Position numbers and translations under genes: made by a program. The notes under the pieces are model-generated. The model was given only the letters and a program-made list of their open reading frames with translations, made no database searches and was not told the DNA's origin. Positions 50,300 to 61,111 of a stretch of DNA of 64,000 nt are shown here, piece after piece. The first letter of the stretch is position 1; each line of letters opens with the position of its first letter. Origin of the DNA: Cryptomeria japonica (taxonomy: Eukaryota; Streptophyta; Pinopsida; Cupressales; Cupressaceae); contig NC_081411.1 of the NCBI RefSeq assembly GCF_030272615.1, positions 181,804,977 through 181,868,976 of the forward strand, in the 5' to 3' direction.

Positions 50300-51076
50300 T
50301 GTTAGGATTCCCAAAGATACTAAGAGGGGGGGGGTGAATCAGTATCTGACCGGTGATCAGGTTTTCTTAACTTATAACATGAAAAGCATATAAAAACTGT
50401 GTATAGGTAAACTAAATATAATACAACAAAGAAGAATAGAAACCACAACATAAGAGACACACCATAACACAATATTTTAACTAGGAAACCTGATGTGGGA
50501 AAAACCTCAGTGGGATTTGTGACCCACAATATTCACTTATTGGCCAATAAGAGAATATTACTACTTACAATAGGGGCCTGCACATGCAAGAAGGCTAAGT
50601 GCCTAGAACTTACTGCTCAATTACAAAGGAAGTCACACTGACTTTCAAAATGGATTATACAAATCAAATGTCTTGTACTGCTTCAAATTAGCATCTTCTA
50701 TGCCAGATTCATACTGGTTTAAGCTCTATTACATACATAAACCCTTATCCAATAATTCACATATTAGGTCTGCTATTATCTTTTCTTGCTCCTATATCTT
50801 TAAATGATCTACAATGATCTCATACATATATGAGTCATTTTTCAATTTGCCAAGTCGGCTTACAAAAGATTTTACAATTAAATACAAAATATATATATGC
50901 AAAATTCCTATCGGCCAGGGTTTCGGTAATCTTCTTTTTCAGTGCTGGTGTTCTATATGCCAGTGTAGAGTCTATCGGTGCTAGTGCTTGCTGGTATCAT
51001 ATGATTGTAAGGTTTCCATCAATGACAATACCTTCAATCACCTAAAATTTCTCATTGGAGTGTGCATTTGCCAACA
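50300..51076 (-). repeat. 5' LTR of element E
   Basis: The 777-bp LTR starts TGTTGGCAAATGC and ends CCTAACA in element orientation. It is about one-tenth diverged from the 3' LTR by eye, so the insertion is old. A G-run (nine G) replaces the six-G run of the other LTR. Confidence 0.9.
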
Positions 51077-51189
51077 AGCACACCATATGACCCCGAACAA
51101 CATGATATGGTGTCCTAAGGGTTCATAGGACACCATATGACTTATTAGGACACAATATGACCCCTAACAACACCTAAGGGGTCATATGT
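51077..51189. repeat. Palindromic satellite, block beyond element E
   Basis: The array interrupted at 36547 continues with AGCACACCATATGACCCC and several core motifs, ending near GGGGTCATATG. This proves that E landed inside the satellite. Confidence 0.9.
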
Positions 51190-51990
51190 TAAAGTTAGAG
51201 GTGAGGATAGGTATGAAAAAGAGATTGCATTTTGGGAAGAGAGAATTAGAGAGAGTTGGGGGTAATTAGGGGTTGGGAGGAGAGGGGGGATGGGAAAGTA
51301 TCAACAAAGGGAGATAGGGAGAGATGAGGAGAGAGGTTCAAAGAGAGGTCTAAAAAGAAGGTAATTAGGGGAAGGGGAGGGGGAGAGAGAGGGAGGGAGT
51401 ATCAACAAAGGAAGAGGGGGGAGAGATGGGGAGAGAGCCCCCTGATTACCCTCTCTCTAGTCCATCTCTTTGTTAATAATTTCCTCTTCCCCTCTGCTCC
51501 CCCTAATTATCCTCTCTCTATCACTCTCTTCACCTCTCTCCACATCTCTCCCTCTCTCCTTTTGTTGATACTCACTCTTCTCCCTCTCTTATTATCCTAT
51601 AATTACACCCAACTCTCTCTCACATTATTTCTTTCCCTCAATTACCCTTGATCACCTCTCTCCTCCTATGGGATTATAGATACTTTCCTCTCCCCTTCTC
51701 CCCACCCCCTAATTAATCTCTATGTCTCTCTTCACCTTTTTCCCTATCTCTCTTCTCTCGTTGTTTATACTTTCCCCTCTCCCTCTCTCAACCTACCCCC
51801 TAATAATATCAAACTCTCCCTCTCATTCTATCTTCACCCTAATCACCCCTCCCTCTCTCTCTTCGCCTTCCACCTAATTACCTCTAGCTCTCTCTCACAT
51901 AGTCTCTCTTCTCCCCAATTAATCTCTCCTTCTCACCTCTCTCCCCCTCTCCTTTTTTTGATACTTCCCTACGCCTCTCCTTGTCCCCTC
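51190..51990. repeat. Purine-to-pyrimidine inverted minisatellite
   Basis: The first ~250 bp are AG-rich units containing AGTATCAACAAAGGGAGA. After a switch near 51437-51445 the same unit appears reversed (CTCCTTTTGTTGATACTCAC) in CT-rich DNA to about 51990. The two halves could pair as a long hairpin. No gene is seen. Confidence 0.8.
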
Positions 51991-52564
51991 TAAAATTTGT
52001 TGCTAGAGATGAGAAGGAAATGCAGAGAGACTAGTATAGATCTTAAGGAAGATAGAGTGATATAGAGGAGGAAATTATGAAGAGGTAGAAATATAAACAC
52101 CTTATAGAGCTTGAGAGAATGAATGAGGTATTCAATGACAGTTAGAGATATAGTTCTAGAGAGAGATGTATAAATATGGACAAAAGAGAGGGAGGAAGAA
52201 ACAAACAGGTGGAGTGATAGGTTTAGGAGAGGGAGGTGGAGAAAGAAAAAACATAGATAACATTGTTTATCAAAATTTATTGAACTCAATAAAATTCATA
52301 AATTTTCTATTATTAATTAATTACTTATTTAGTTTATTTTGAGATGATTGTTACAAAAATTCATGCAATAGGGAAATCATATGAAAAAGTCATGAGTTTT
52401 TTATGTTTTAAAAATCAAGGATGAATTTAAATGAATTATAGTTTTTTTTTAAAACAAATAATTGAAAATATACCTATTCCATATCATAGATCTCTTAATT
52501 ACCTTTCCAATGCTTATAAAAAATCAAAATTTAGATATAAAACGCAAAAGTTATGCCCAATTTA

Positions 52565-52634
<70 letters not shown>

Positions 52635-53563
52635 TCAAAAATGGATATCCAATTTTAATGTTTATCTGATATCTGATTTTAACGGATATCCGATTTTAAA
52701 ACAAAACTTTTTCCCTCCATCTTTTCATTCGGGTTTTCTTTGGGATTTGGCTTGGAAGTGACAAGCCTGGAAAGCCAACTGAAAAAACGTGTTTTTTAGT
52801 ATTTCTTGATTTTCCAGACTTTACACTGGTGGCTGACGACTTTTTTATAGCCAAATTTGATAAAACAAAAAGGGTTTTTTAAGGATGTTCTCAATTTTCC
52901 AACAATATAAGGCTTGACTTATTTTGACTTTATTAAATAATTATTATTTATTTTCTAATTGAATTCTGACAAAAGTTCTGATTGATAGACTGATTGAAAA
53001 ACACTGATAACTTTCAAACCGCATAACATTTTTTGAATCTGAAACATGCGTCACATCCTATGCTTCATCTACTATAGGGAAAAAAAAAGAATTTCATAAG
53101 GTTTTGACCAAGTTGAGGTGGTCTGACGTAGGAGTTTCTAAATTTCTGAAAAGCTGTAGTAAAAAAATCATAAATAATTATTTACTTTATAAAAAATAAT
53201 AAAAAAATATGTCCCACATCCAGACATAGTCTAATACTTATATTATAAATCTTATAAAAAAATATTATGATTTGAATGTGATTATGGTGGTCAGACATAC
53301 ACCTACTTCTTATCTTTTTCCTAAAATTTTTGTACCACTGCATTGAAATTTGAAATTTTCATCAAATAGGAATTTCTTTTTCAAAAAACAACTAGTAGCT
53401 TAGAAACTACATTCAATTTTCTATATATTCTCTTCTTACATATTTTAAAAATAATTTTCATAACTTATTCAATTTTTCATGTCAAGTTGCATAACTCTGA
53501 TTTTTTGAAATTTCATTGCCACTTAAGGATCTGTTTTGGCACACCATGATCCTATACATACCC
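51991..53563 (-). repeat. Right inverted arm of element B
   Basis: From inside out it holds a purine-rich stretch (51990-52270), AT-rich sequence, inverted counterparts of the left arm (52490-52780), about 750 bp without a left-arm match, and the terminal GGGTATGTATAGGATCATGG (read inwards). A small GATCCTTA-type insertion distinguishes the two ends. Confidence 0.7.
52568..52631. repeat. (TA)n microsatellite
   Basis: About 32 pure TA dinucleotides lie in the right arm of element B. The runs of Ile/Tyr in an overlapping frame are an artefact. Confidence 0.98.
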
Positions 53564-53567
53564 TTAG

Positions 53568-56500
53568 AGTTGTCCCTCCTAAACATGTTGAAGTCCCTCA
53601 ATTAGAAATCTATAATGGAAAAGGTGATCCTTGAACACACGTCAAAACATTCCAAACTTTATGTACTGAATTTGCTTATGATCAAAGATCGCTTGCCAAA
53701 TTGTTTACTAGAACATTGAGAGATAAGGATTTACAATGGTATTTCTCTTTGCATTCTTATTCTATTAATTCCTTTCAACAATTATCATATGCTTTTATTC
53801 AAAAATTTCAAAACAACATAGGTCCTAAAATCACTTTGACTGATTTAATGCATTGTAAACAAGGTGTTAAAGAAAAAGTGACTGATTTCATTAGTAGATA
53901 TAAGCATTCTTGTTCTCAAATTTCTTTTCCAGTGCCTGATAATGATATTCAAATAATTTTCATTTCTAATTTGCAAAAAGATATTACGAAAAAACTCCTC
54001 CTTTCTAAGTTTACTTCCTTAAAGCAGTTGTGCACAACACTTCACAATTATCAGGTAACTGTGAGTTAATTGGAACAATCTATTGGTATATGGACACTCC
54101 AATGAGACATTGTGTGTGATTGAAGGTTTTGTCATTGATGGCAACCTTGCAATCCTATGACACCGGCAAGACATTATACTGGCAAAGCATTACACAAGCA
54201 ACCTTGCAATCCTATGACACTGACAAGACATTATACCGGCAAAGCATTACACAGGCAACCTTGCAATCCTATGGCACCGACAAGACAATATACTGGAAAA
54301 AAATTATTCAAGCAAGACAGTGCACCGGCATTAGCAAGATCACTCTACATCGGCACTAGCACAAAAGATGAACACTAGCATAGAAGAAAATATGTATACC
54401 GGCATAGAGGCCGATAGGATTTTTGATATGTAATATTTTGTTTATTATTGTAAGCCAACTTGGCAAATTGTAAAATGACTCTTGTATATAAAAGAGATCA
54501 TTGTAGACATTTGTAGGATATGGATAAGAAGCATAAAGAAAATTATAAGGCAGACCTAATGTGCGAATTGTAGGTCAAGGGTATATGTAAAGAACAGAGC
54601 AAGAACCGGTACTGAATCTGGCATTGAAGATGCTATTGTAAAGCAGTACAGATCATTGGATTTGCATAATCCTCATTGTAAGTTAGTGTGACTTCTTATT
54701 GAGCAGTGTGCTCTAGGCAGTTGGCCTTCCTGCATGTGCAGGCCCCTATTGTAAGTAATATTCTCTTATTAGCCAGTAAGTGAATATTGTGGGTCACAAA
54801 TCCCATCAAGGTTTTTCCCACACTAGGTTTCCTCATTAAACATCTTGTGTTATGGTGTTCCTTTCATGTGGATGTTTTTGATTCTGTTATTTACATTAAT
54901 TCTTGCATACCGATATACTGTTACTTTATGTTCTGCATGTTCTATTACAAGAAAATCTCATTACTGGTCAGATACTGATTCACCCCCCCTCTCAGTATCT
55001 GTGGGAACCCTAACACAATCTACTCCTATGGCTATGAGTGATAAGGGTGAGAGTGCTCAACAATCATTTGTGAAGTTGAAACCAAACAAAGGCTTCATCA
55101 AATCTAATCACACCATCAACAACAACAATGTGAATGCTACAACAAATGTGCCTCCTATTTATAAATTTTTCCAAAGAGAAAGACAATTTACTCCTTTGAA
55201 TGAGTCTTTGCATAGCATCATGCCTCAGTTGTTACAAAGAAATGTTATCAAACTTCCTCCAATAAAACCAGTTGACCCTTCTAAGGCATCCTCACCTTGA
55301 CCCTTCTAAGGCATCCTCACCTTACTTTGATAATAATTCTTTTTGTCGATTTCATCGTCAACCTGATCATGATCATACTAAGAAATGTTTTGCATTAAAA
55401 AGTAAGATTCAAGACCTAATTGATAATAATACTATACCTATAGCAAGTATGAATGATAAGGGAAACAAATCAGTGGCTCCTCCTAATCAAAATCTTAAGA
55501 TTTTCATGACTCCATTACCCTCTCATACCTCTTTCTCTCCCTCTTATTTCACTACCATGACTCAAAATTTGGTGAATATGGTAGAGAAACAAGAAACACC
55601 TAAGGATCCATGTATTACATTTGGCCCTAGTGAGACCATTAGAGCACCTGATGGCCCTTTATACATAGTTTTGAAGATTCAAGACAAACCTTGTCGTGGT
55701 GTGCTCATTGATCCCCCTTTCATGGTTAATATCATCACTGAAGAATATCTTTATACTTTGTATTTGCATAAACCACTCTATGATGATACTAATGTGGTCA
55801 TTAAGTTATTTGATGGATTTTCTTGTCATACTATTGGTTCTATCAAACTCCCTATTGAGGTTCATACTAAATCTATAGATGTCAACTTTGTTATCATTTA
55901 TTCATCTAAACAATTCCATGTGAAGCTAGGCTACCCTTGGCTATCTTCTATGAAGGTTGTTGCTTCTCCAATCCATAAGTGTTTGAAATTTCCCAACAAT
56001 GGAGAAATCATAACTATTAACCATAGCTTATTTTGACCAGCCAAAAGAAGCCCAGATGTTCCTATTGATTACTTTTGGCCTAAACAATTTCAATATCTTC
56101 TACCAAGAAGCGATGCTCTCTTTCAATCCTATGAAAAATGGAAGAAATACATGATCTTATCCTTAAGCCAACCTTGCACTCCAAAACTCGATATTCCTAT
56201 AATTCTTGAAGATGAAGTTCTTCCTCTAACGGATAGAACTAATCTTCCTCCTAAGGAAGATTCTCAACCTATTCCTATGGATGAAACTATCCCTTCTCCT
56301 AAGAAGAAAAATAATATCCCTCCTAAGGTTAGACCTGTACCTCCTCCTCATGATGGACCTGGTCTCCTTCCTACACCAAATATTCCTCCTTTATATAGTA
56401 TAGTTTTGCTTCCTTTCTCTTATAGAGAGAAGAGACCTATCTCTCCTCTTGTTCAACCTAAAAGATCTCAACCTAAACCTTCAACTACCAAAGATGAGAA

Positions 56501-57074
56501 TATTCCTCCTTCAACAAATATCCCTCCTCCAACAAATATTCCTCCTTCTCAACCTTCCACTAAGACTCGACGAAATCGTTGTGCGAGCGAACATCGATGA
56601 AAATGTCATGCTTGAGCTCATGAAGTTGTTCAACAAACTATTCAATCTCCCAAAACTCTAGTAGTTGACATGATTCCCTTTTCTCCTAAGCAAGATGTTG
56701 AACCTAAATCTCCAAATCATAAGTTACAAAAAAAATGCAATGGTTTTACTTCTACTCATGTTAGAGCTCCTCTTTTAATAAATATTGATGAAGAAATAGG
56801 TGAAAATTTTATTCATGATGCCAATACAACTCCTAATGCTTCTGATAGTGAATATGAATATGTTGATGTCAACAAACATTTATCAGCAGAATTTTCAAAA
56901 GCCTTAATCTTGGCTCCTAGAAATGAATAAAGTGACTTAGCACATGAGCATAGTCCTTGTTTGGATCTTGTGAGTGCTCCATCTATTGTTCTTGATGTTT
57001 CTCCTCTTGTGTGTTTCCCACCTTCCCAAAATAGTGATCAACAAGATTGGGAGGTGGATGTCGCACTGGACTAG
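53568..57074 (+). pseudogene. Element C gag-protease-like polyprotein, C-terminal part
   Basis: It resumes after element B with PPKHVEVPQLEIYNGKGDP, matching element D. The Gag core (LQWYFSLHSYSINSF) runs to about 54075, where solo LTR F interrupts. It continues at 55021 with the zinc knuckle (FCRFHRQPDHDHTKKCF, about 55340), the retropepsin-like GVLIDPPFMVNII (about 55700) and a Pro-rich tail to TAG 57072. A perfect 25-bp tandem duplication (55272-55321) shifts the frame, and several stops occur (for example near 53634 and 56034). There is no polymerase. It is a dead copy of the same polyprotein as in D. Confidence 0.8.
54081..55015 (+). mobile_element. Solo LTR F of the E/G family
   Basis: The 935-bp sequence starts TATTGG (TGTTGG with one change), ends CCTAACA, and is flanked by a perfect CAATC duplication (54076-54080 and 55016-55020). 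It has a TATA box (TATATAAAA, 54485-54493) and the C-rich CACCCCCCCTCTCAGT. A 5' subregion repeats AACCTTGCAATCCTATG-like units of about 50 bp three times (54144-54300). No internal element sequence remains, as expected after LTR-LTR recombination. Confidence 0.9.
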
Positions 57075-57809
57075 CTTCACTCTACCTCTCTCTCCTTTCT
57101 TGCTCTTTTGTGATCGTTCTTCTATTTGTATCCCTATTCTTGTATTTTTTGTCATGAGTGATGTTTACTTGAGGATGATGTACAATATTGAGATCTCTTA
57201 AATTGGTCTCTTTCATGTTGACTCAAAAGACACATGTGTTCCCTTTCTTCCAAGGTGGTTTCCTTTCTTTGGGGAATGATGACTATTCTATGGACATATA
57301 TACATGATATGCATGAGTTATAAAAAATATACAAACCCTGAGGAGAGTGAAGCCACCTCATTATTTGTGTTTTGTGTTCATTATCTTTGGGTTTATTCCT
57401 CGATTGGGGCTAAATCCTTGCAATAACGTGCTCCATCTCTTTCTCTCTTGGGTGTATCCCACCTTAAAGCAATCACTCCTGATAAGGTGTGCGTGATCGC
57501 TTTAACGTGGGGGCATACACTCTACTCATATTTTCCTTCTTGATACTTAAAGTTACTTAGTGAACTTAGCTTTGCTTTGTAATTTTTGGTATCCTTGCTT
57601 TTCATGATTTATAGTGAGGTGAACCTTACTACTTGTAGTCATGGTTCCTCTCCTTTGATCTTCCCTTTTACTTTGTCAATCAAATTTGTAAGATCCTTAG
57701 TCCAATGGGGGCTTTGCGTATCTTGCCTCCTTGACATGGTGAAATTATTTCAATCTTGTTTCCTTTTACTTTTCCTCAGTAGTATTGGCATATGCTTATA
57801 CTCTCTTTA
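57075..57809 (+). other. Element C 3' internal region with conserved hairpin
   Basis: This is non-coding sequence after the gag stop. TTAAAGCAATCAC (57464-57476) and GTGATCGCTTTAA (57493-57505) form a 13-bp stem with one mismatch and a 16-nt loop, matching the hairpin of element D. Confidence 0.6.
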
Positions 57810-57823
57810 AAGTGGGGGCTAAA
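57810..57823 (+). promoter_or_regulatory. Polypurine tract of element C
   Basis: AAAGTGGGGGCTAAA-type sequence abuts the 3' LTR start TGTAGCATC at 57824, as in element D. Confidence 0.8.
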
Positions 57824-59074
57824 TGTAGCATCATAAAATTGTGACCTTGTGATTTTCGATCGCATTTGGTTCTTTGCATTGGTGGATGAATCCCTAAACC
57901 TGACTAAAGACCCGAGACATTCTCAAAACACCTAAAAATTACACCCCGCATTGCTTTCTATCACTGTCTATCCTAAATTAGGGGCAGCATAGGGGCATGG
58001 CATCCTTTTCCTCCTAAGATAGAGGTGTGGTGCCCCTATCCCTACCCTATTTTGGGCCTCCCTTGATCAAATATTGCATTGGTCTTGTCAATGGTGAGCG
58101 AGAAAAAGTTTTCCTATGTCGGCCTAAGACGGAAAATTAGTTAAAAACACCTAAATGGCAAGTATCTAAGGAGCATTTCCCCTCCTATTTGGATAAGTTC
58201 AATAAGTTTGACAAGTCATTAAGTTCATAAGAAAAGTGACAATAAGAGACAACAAGTTGATCATAAAGCAAAAGAAAGCATTCAAGCATCCATTGACCAT
58301 TTCGATTCTCCTTTCAAGGCTAGGTGTTGAATTCAAGTCAGGGATTAAACCATTGAAGAGGAGATCTCTATCAACATTCAAGACATTCTATTCTACATAT
58401 CCTTTGAAGAAAATTTCATCAACATTTCAATTGCATTCTCTCTTGAGGTGCATTTTACTTCAGACATTTCCTTTAATTTACTTGCAAGTATTTTAAATCA
58501 CTTGGTTAATTCTAAAATAGGGTTTGACCTGAAGGAAATCCCACAATCCCAACAACATTTCCTCTCTTTAATGTGTGTAGGTTGTTGGTGCACAACTATA
58601 ATTGTAGGTTTGGGCTTCATTTCAGAGATCAAAAAACCCTTTTCAGTGCACGGATTTTTCGGAGGACCAAGTACACTTTCAACCTAGCCCTGACAACTTT
58701 TTCTCAAATTTGCAGGGAAGCTTCATCTTGACATTTTACTGCTAATTCTAGGTGCACAACTTAATCCCGCATCTCTATCTCAAGATATAATCATTTCTTT
58801 GTCATCTTTACACTTAGTCTCAATTTGCTTAATTCAGCTTGCCTATTTTAAAAGAAGGTTACTTTACTTTCCAAATTCATTATCATTCCCCTACAATTCA
58901 CTTAGCAGTCCATTTCTCTCTATTGGGATTGGATTTAGTGAATTCAACCCCCCTCTTTTAAATGTAATGTGCATGAGAAGTTGAAGGGAATCCTTTGTGA
59001 AACTTTCACTCCTTTCTTGAGGAGGGTAAAGCTTTCCACTTGATCTCCTCTCATCACCTTTTCACCACATTACA
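57824..59074 (+). repeat. 3' LTR of element C
   Basis: The 1,251-bp LTR begins TGTAGCATC and ends CCACATTACA, followed by CCAAA. The TATA box of the 5' LTR is changed here (TATCTAAG near 58163). Its length and landmarks match 25798-27040. Confidence 0.9.
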
Positions 59075-59079
59075 CCAAA

Positions 59080-61111
59080 ATAATAAAATATTTATAGCTT
59101 CAATACTCACAAAAGAGTTTGGACCTTTTGAAGACATTGACAAACAATAGACATATAAGGAAAAAATAGAGAAGATGTGAAAGATATTTTTACAAGAAAA
59201 ATCCACTTAAATTTTTTTATACAAGAAATCTTTGGAAAATATATTCCAAAATATTTGTAATGAATATTTGTATTTTTTGAATAGGCTATTAGGTCATTTA
59301 TAAAATAGAACCATTATCTCATTAAAATTATATTTGCAAGTGCAATATCTATGGCTCTGTAAAAATTTAACTCGACACTTTTATCCCAAATGGAATTATT
59401 ATGTATAGATATATGCTTCAAGAATTTATAAAGGTTATTTAATATTTCTCAAACTCCTTGACCATGTTTATTTATATGTTGAGGAACCATCCATCATGAA
59501 AATTAAATCAAAACCAATAATCTCTATAAATAATGATTTATATATTAAGGAGTGGATAATTATCATTATGAGAGTTGATAGTTAAAGTTTTTAATTCAAC
59601 ATGAAGTTTTAGATCCCTATTCTTTTTCTTAACTAAATTTTTGATACCCATTTTGTGCCTAATGAGCTTGATTATTCTACTTTCTTATAATTTCATCAAT
59701 TCTTGTCATATATTGGGGACACAAGTGAGACTAATGGGCCTCAAATTTTAGTGAAACAATTTTGAATATACCTAAAGAGGAACTGTGTGTTGAAATAGAT
59801 TTTTTCTATCCAACATTTAATTCATCAAAATTGATACTAGAATAGGAGATTGTGATGCAAAAATAAAAAAATAACTCTTTTAGAAGGTTTTCAAGTTTCA
59901 AAGTCTCATTTGTTACCATTTCCTTTTGGTCTTTCATTTTAGTGAAACAAAAGCCAATACAAACTTTTTCAAATCTTATAGATGCTATGCGTTGGTTAAC
60001 AAATTTGTCCTTTAATAAAATTAACATAACACCACTCTATTGCCCCTTAAAGAACAAAATATTAACCAAACAACCAGGTAAACTTGTGAAAGTTTTGCTA
60101 TGAATTTTTCTGAGGTACAACTCCCTCTTTAGATTTTCAATGAATGAAAGAAAGAAAATAATTATGCATATACTTTTAACCAGAAAGTTCGAAAGGCATT
60201 TTCACATCTACACATCACTATGCTGTAAATGCAAAAAAAAATTTAAATCAATTTCTAAAATGACAAAGTTCACAGACTTTGTTATATTTTGCACTTATCT
60301 TTCAATGAAACTTTCAAACTTAATTTATTCTCAAGTGCATAACATTTCATTAGAAATAAAAGACTATTTTGACAAAAATGAACTCCAACGAAAATTCAAT
60401 TCCTTCATCAAACACACAGATTTGAGATTTCTACAATAATCACTTCCATTCATTCACATATAAATGAGTTTTTGTTTGAAACATTAGATAACTACAAGAT
60501 AAAATCTATCAAGTTTGAAAGCTAACCAAAAGTCGGACCTTCGCAAAGGATTTGAAAAACATATAAATAGACACCCATCGACTAACTGAAGTTTAGGAAA
60601 ACATAGAGTTACATAACTTTGCCCCTAAGTCAAGATTTAGTTCTATAATGGAACCAAAAAAACTAACTTTTAAAACTATCCTACAGTTCATCACAAAACA
60701 ATCAAAGGCCTGCATGACCGAGATTGTAGTTACAAGGTAGGATCTTTAGGCTAGTTCTGCATTGTGCTGGAGATACATTTCCACTGTAAATGAGTAGCTG
60801 AGAAGTTTTGTATAACAAAAAATTTTAATATTTCGATGTTTACAATCCTCTAGCACCAAATTTCTTTATCTCATCGAACCTGGGCCACGATATCCACATG
60901 ATTTCCCATGTATTCTATGCACAGGAAAAGGAGGGATTCAATCTTCGCCACCATTTAGAATTCATTTGTTGTTATAGCCTTTGCTTCCCTAACATAATTA
61001 ATTTTCCCTTCAAAAGACTGAGTAATGACCTAAAATTTCAATGGTTTTCCCATCCTCTTTTAGGCATTTAATTCCTATACACTTCAAATATAACTACATA
61101 GATAGAATGAG
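59080..61111. other. AT-rich sequence, nothing assigned
   Basis: This is the pre-insertion locus on the right of element C. Short frames (for example minus 59806-60027, plus 60140-60439) show no recognisable motif. The last ~200 bp may be the 3' untranslated part of the decayed element I. Confidence 0.35.

Larger units (their letters stand above)
36548..51076 (-). mobile_element. Pol-less LTR retrotransposon E
   Basis: LTRs lie at 51076-50300 (5', minus strand) and 37322-36548 (3'), with ends TGTTGG and CCTAACA. Flanking 5-mers are AGCAC (51077-51081) and AGTAT (36543-36547), equal apart from two C-to-T changes. Internally it has a tRNA-Met-type primer site, ORF1 (coiled coil and four zinc knuckles), ORF2 (1,110 codons, split by element D) and a polypurine tract. 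Without D the internal region is about 5.1 kb. No pol motif is present, so it would depend on enzymes in trans. Confidence 0.85.
29117..53563 (+). mobile_element. TIR element B (foldback-like relative of A)
   Basis: The ends are GGGTATGTGCAAGATCATGG on the left and, read inwards from the right, GGGTATGTATAGGATCATGG. Both continue with GTGGCAATG. The flanking duplication is TTAG (29113-29116 and 53564-53567), and the uninterrupted relative D shows the empty site in its gag. Its terminal heptamer and 4-bp duplication match transposon A. Between long AT- and pyrimidine-rich arms lies a 5.9 kb palindromic satellite, later split by element E. I find no transposase frame, so it is probably non-autonomous. 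Confidence 0.8.
25798..59074 (+). mobile_element. Gypsy-like LTR retrotransposon C (outermost of the nest)
   Basis: The LTRs are 25798-27040 and 57824-59074, starting TGTAG and ending CATTACA. A perfect CCAAA duplication flanks the element (25793-25797 and 59075-59079). It has a gag plus protease-like region and no reverse transcriptase or integrase. Removing element B and solo LTR F leaves about 7.9 kb, close to the 7.8 kb of its relative D. It is split at 29117-53563 by B and at 54081-55015 by F. Confidence 0.9.

Noticed and set aside
52462-52761. 99-codon frame with an Ile-Tyr run
   Set aside because: The run is the (TA)n microsatellite.
59806-60027. 73-codon minus-strand frame as a polymerase fragment
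   Set aside because: No reverse-transcriptase or integrase motif could be identified.
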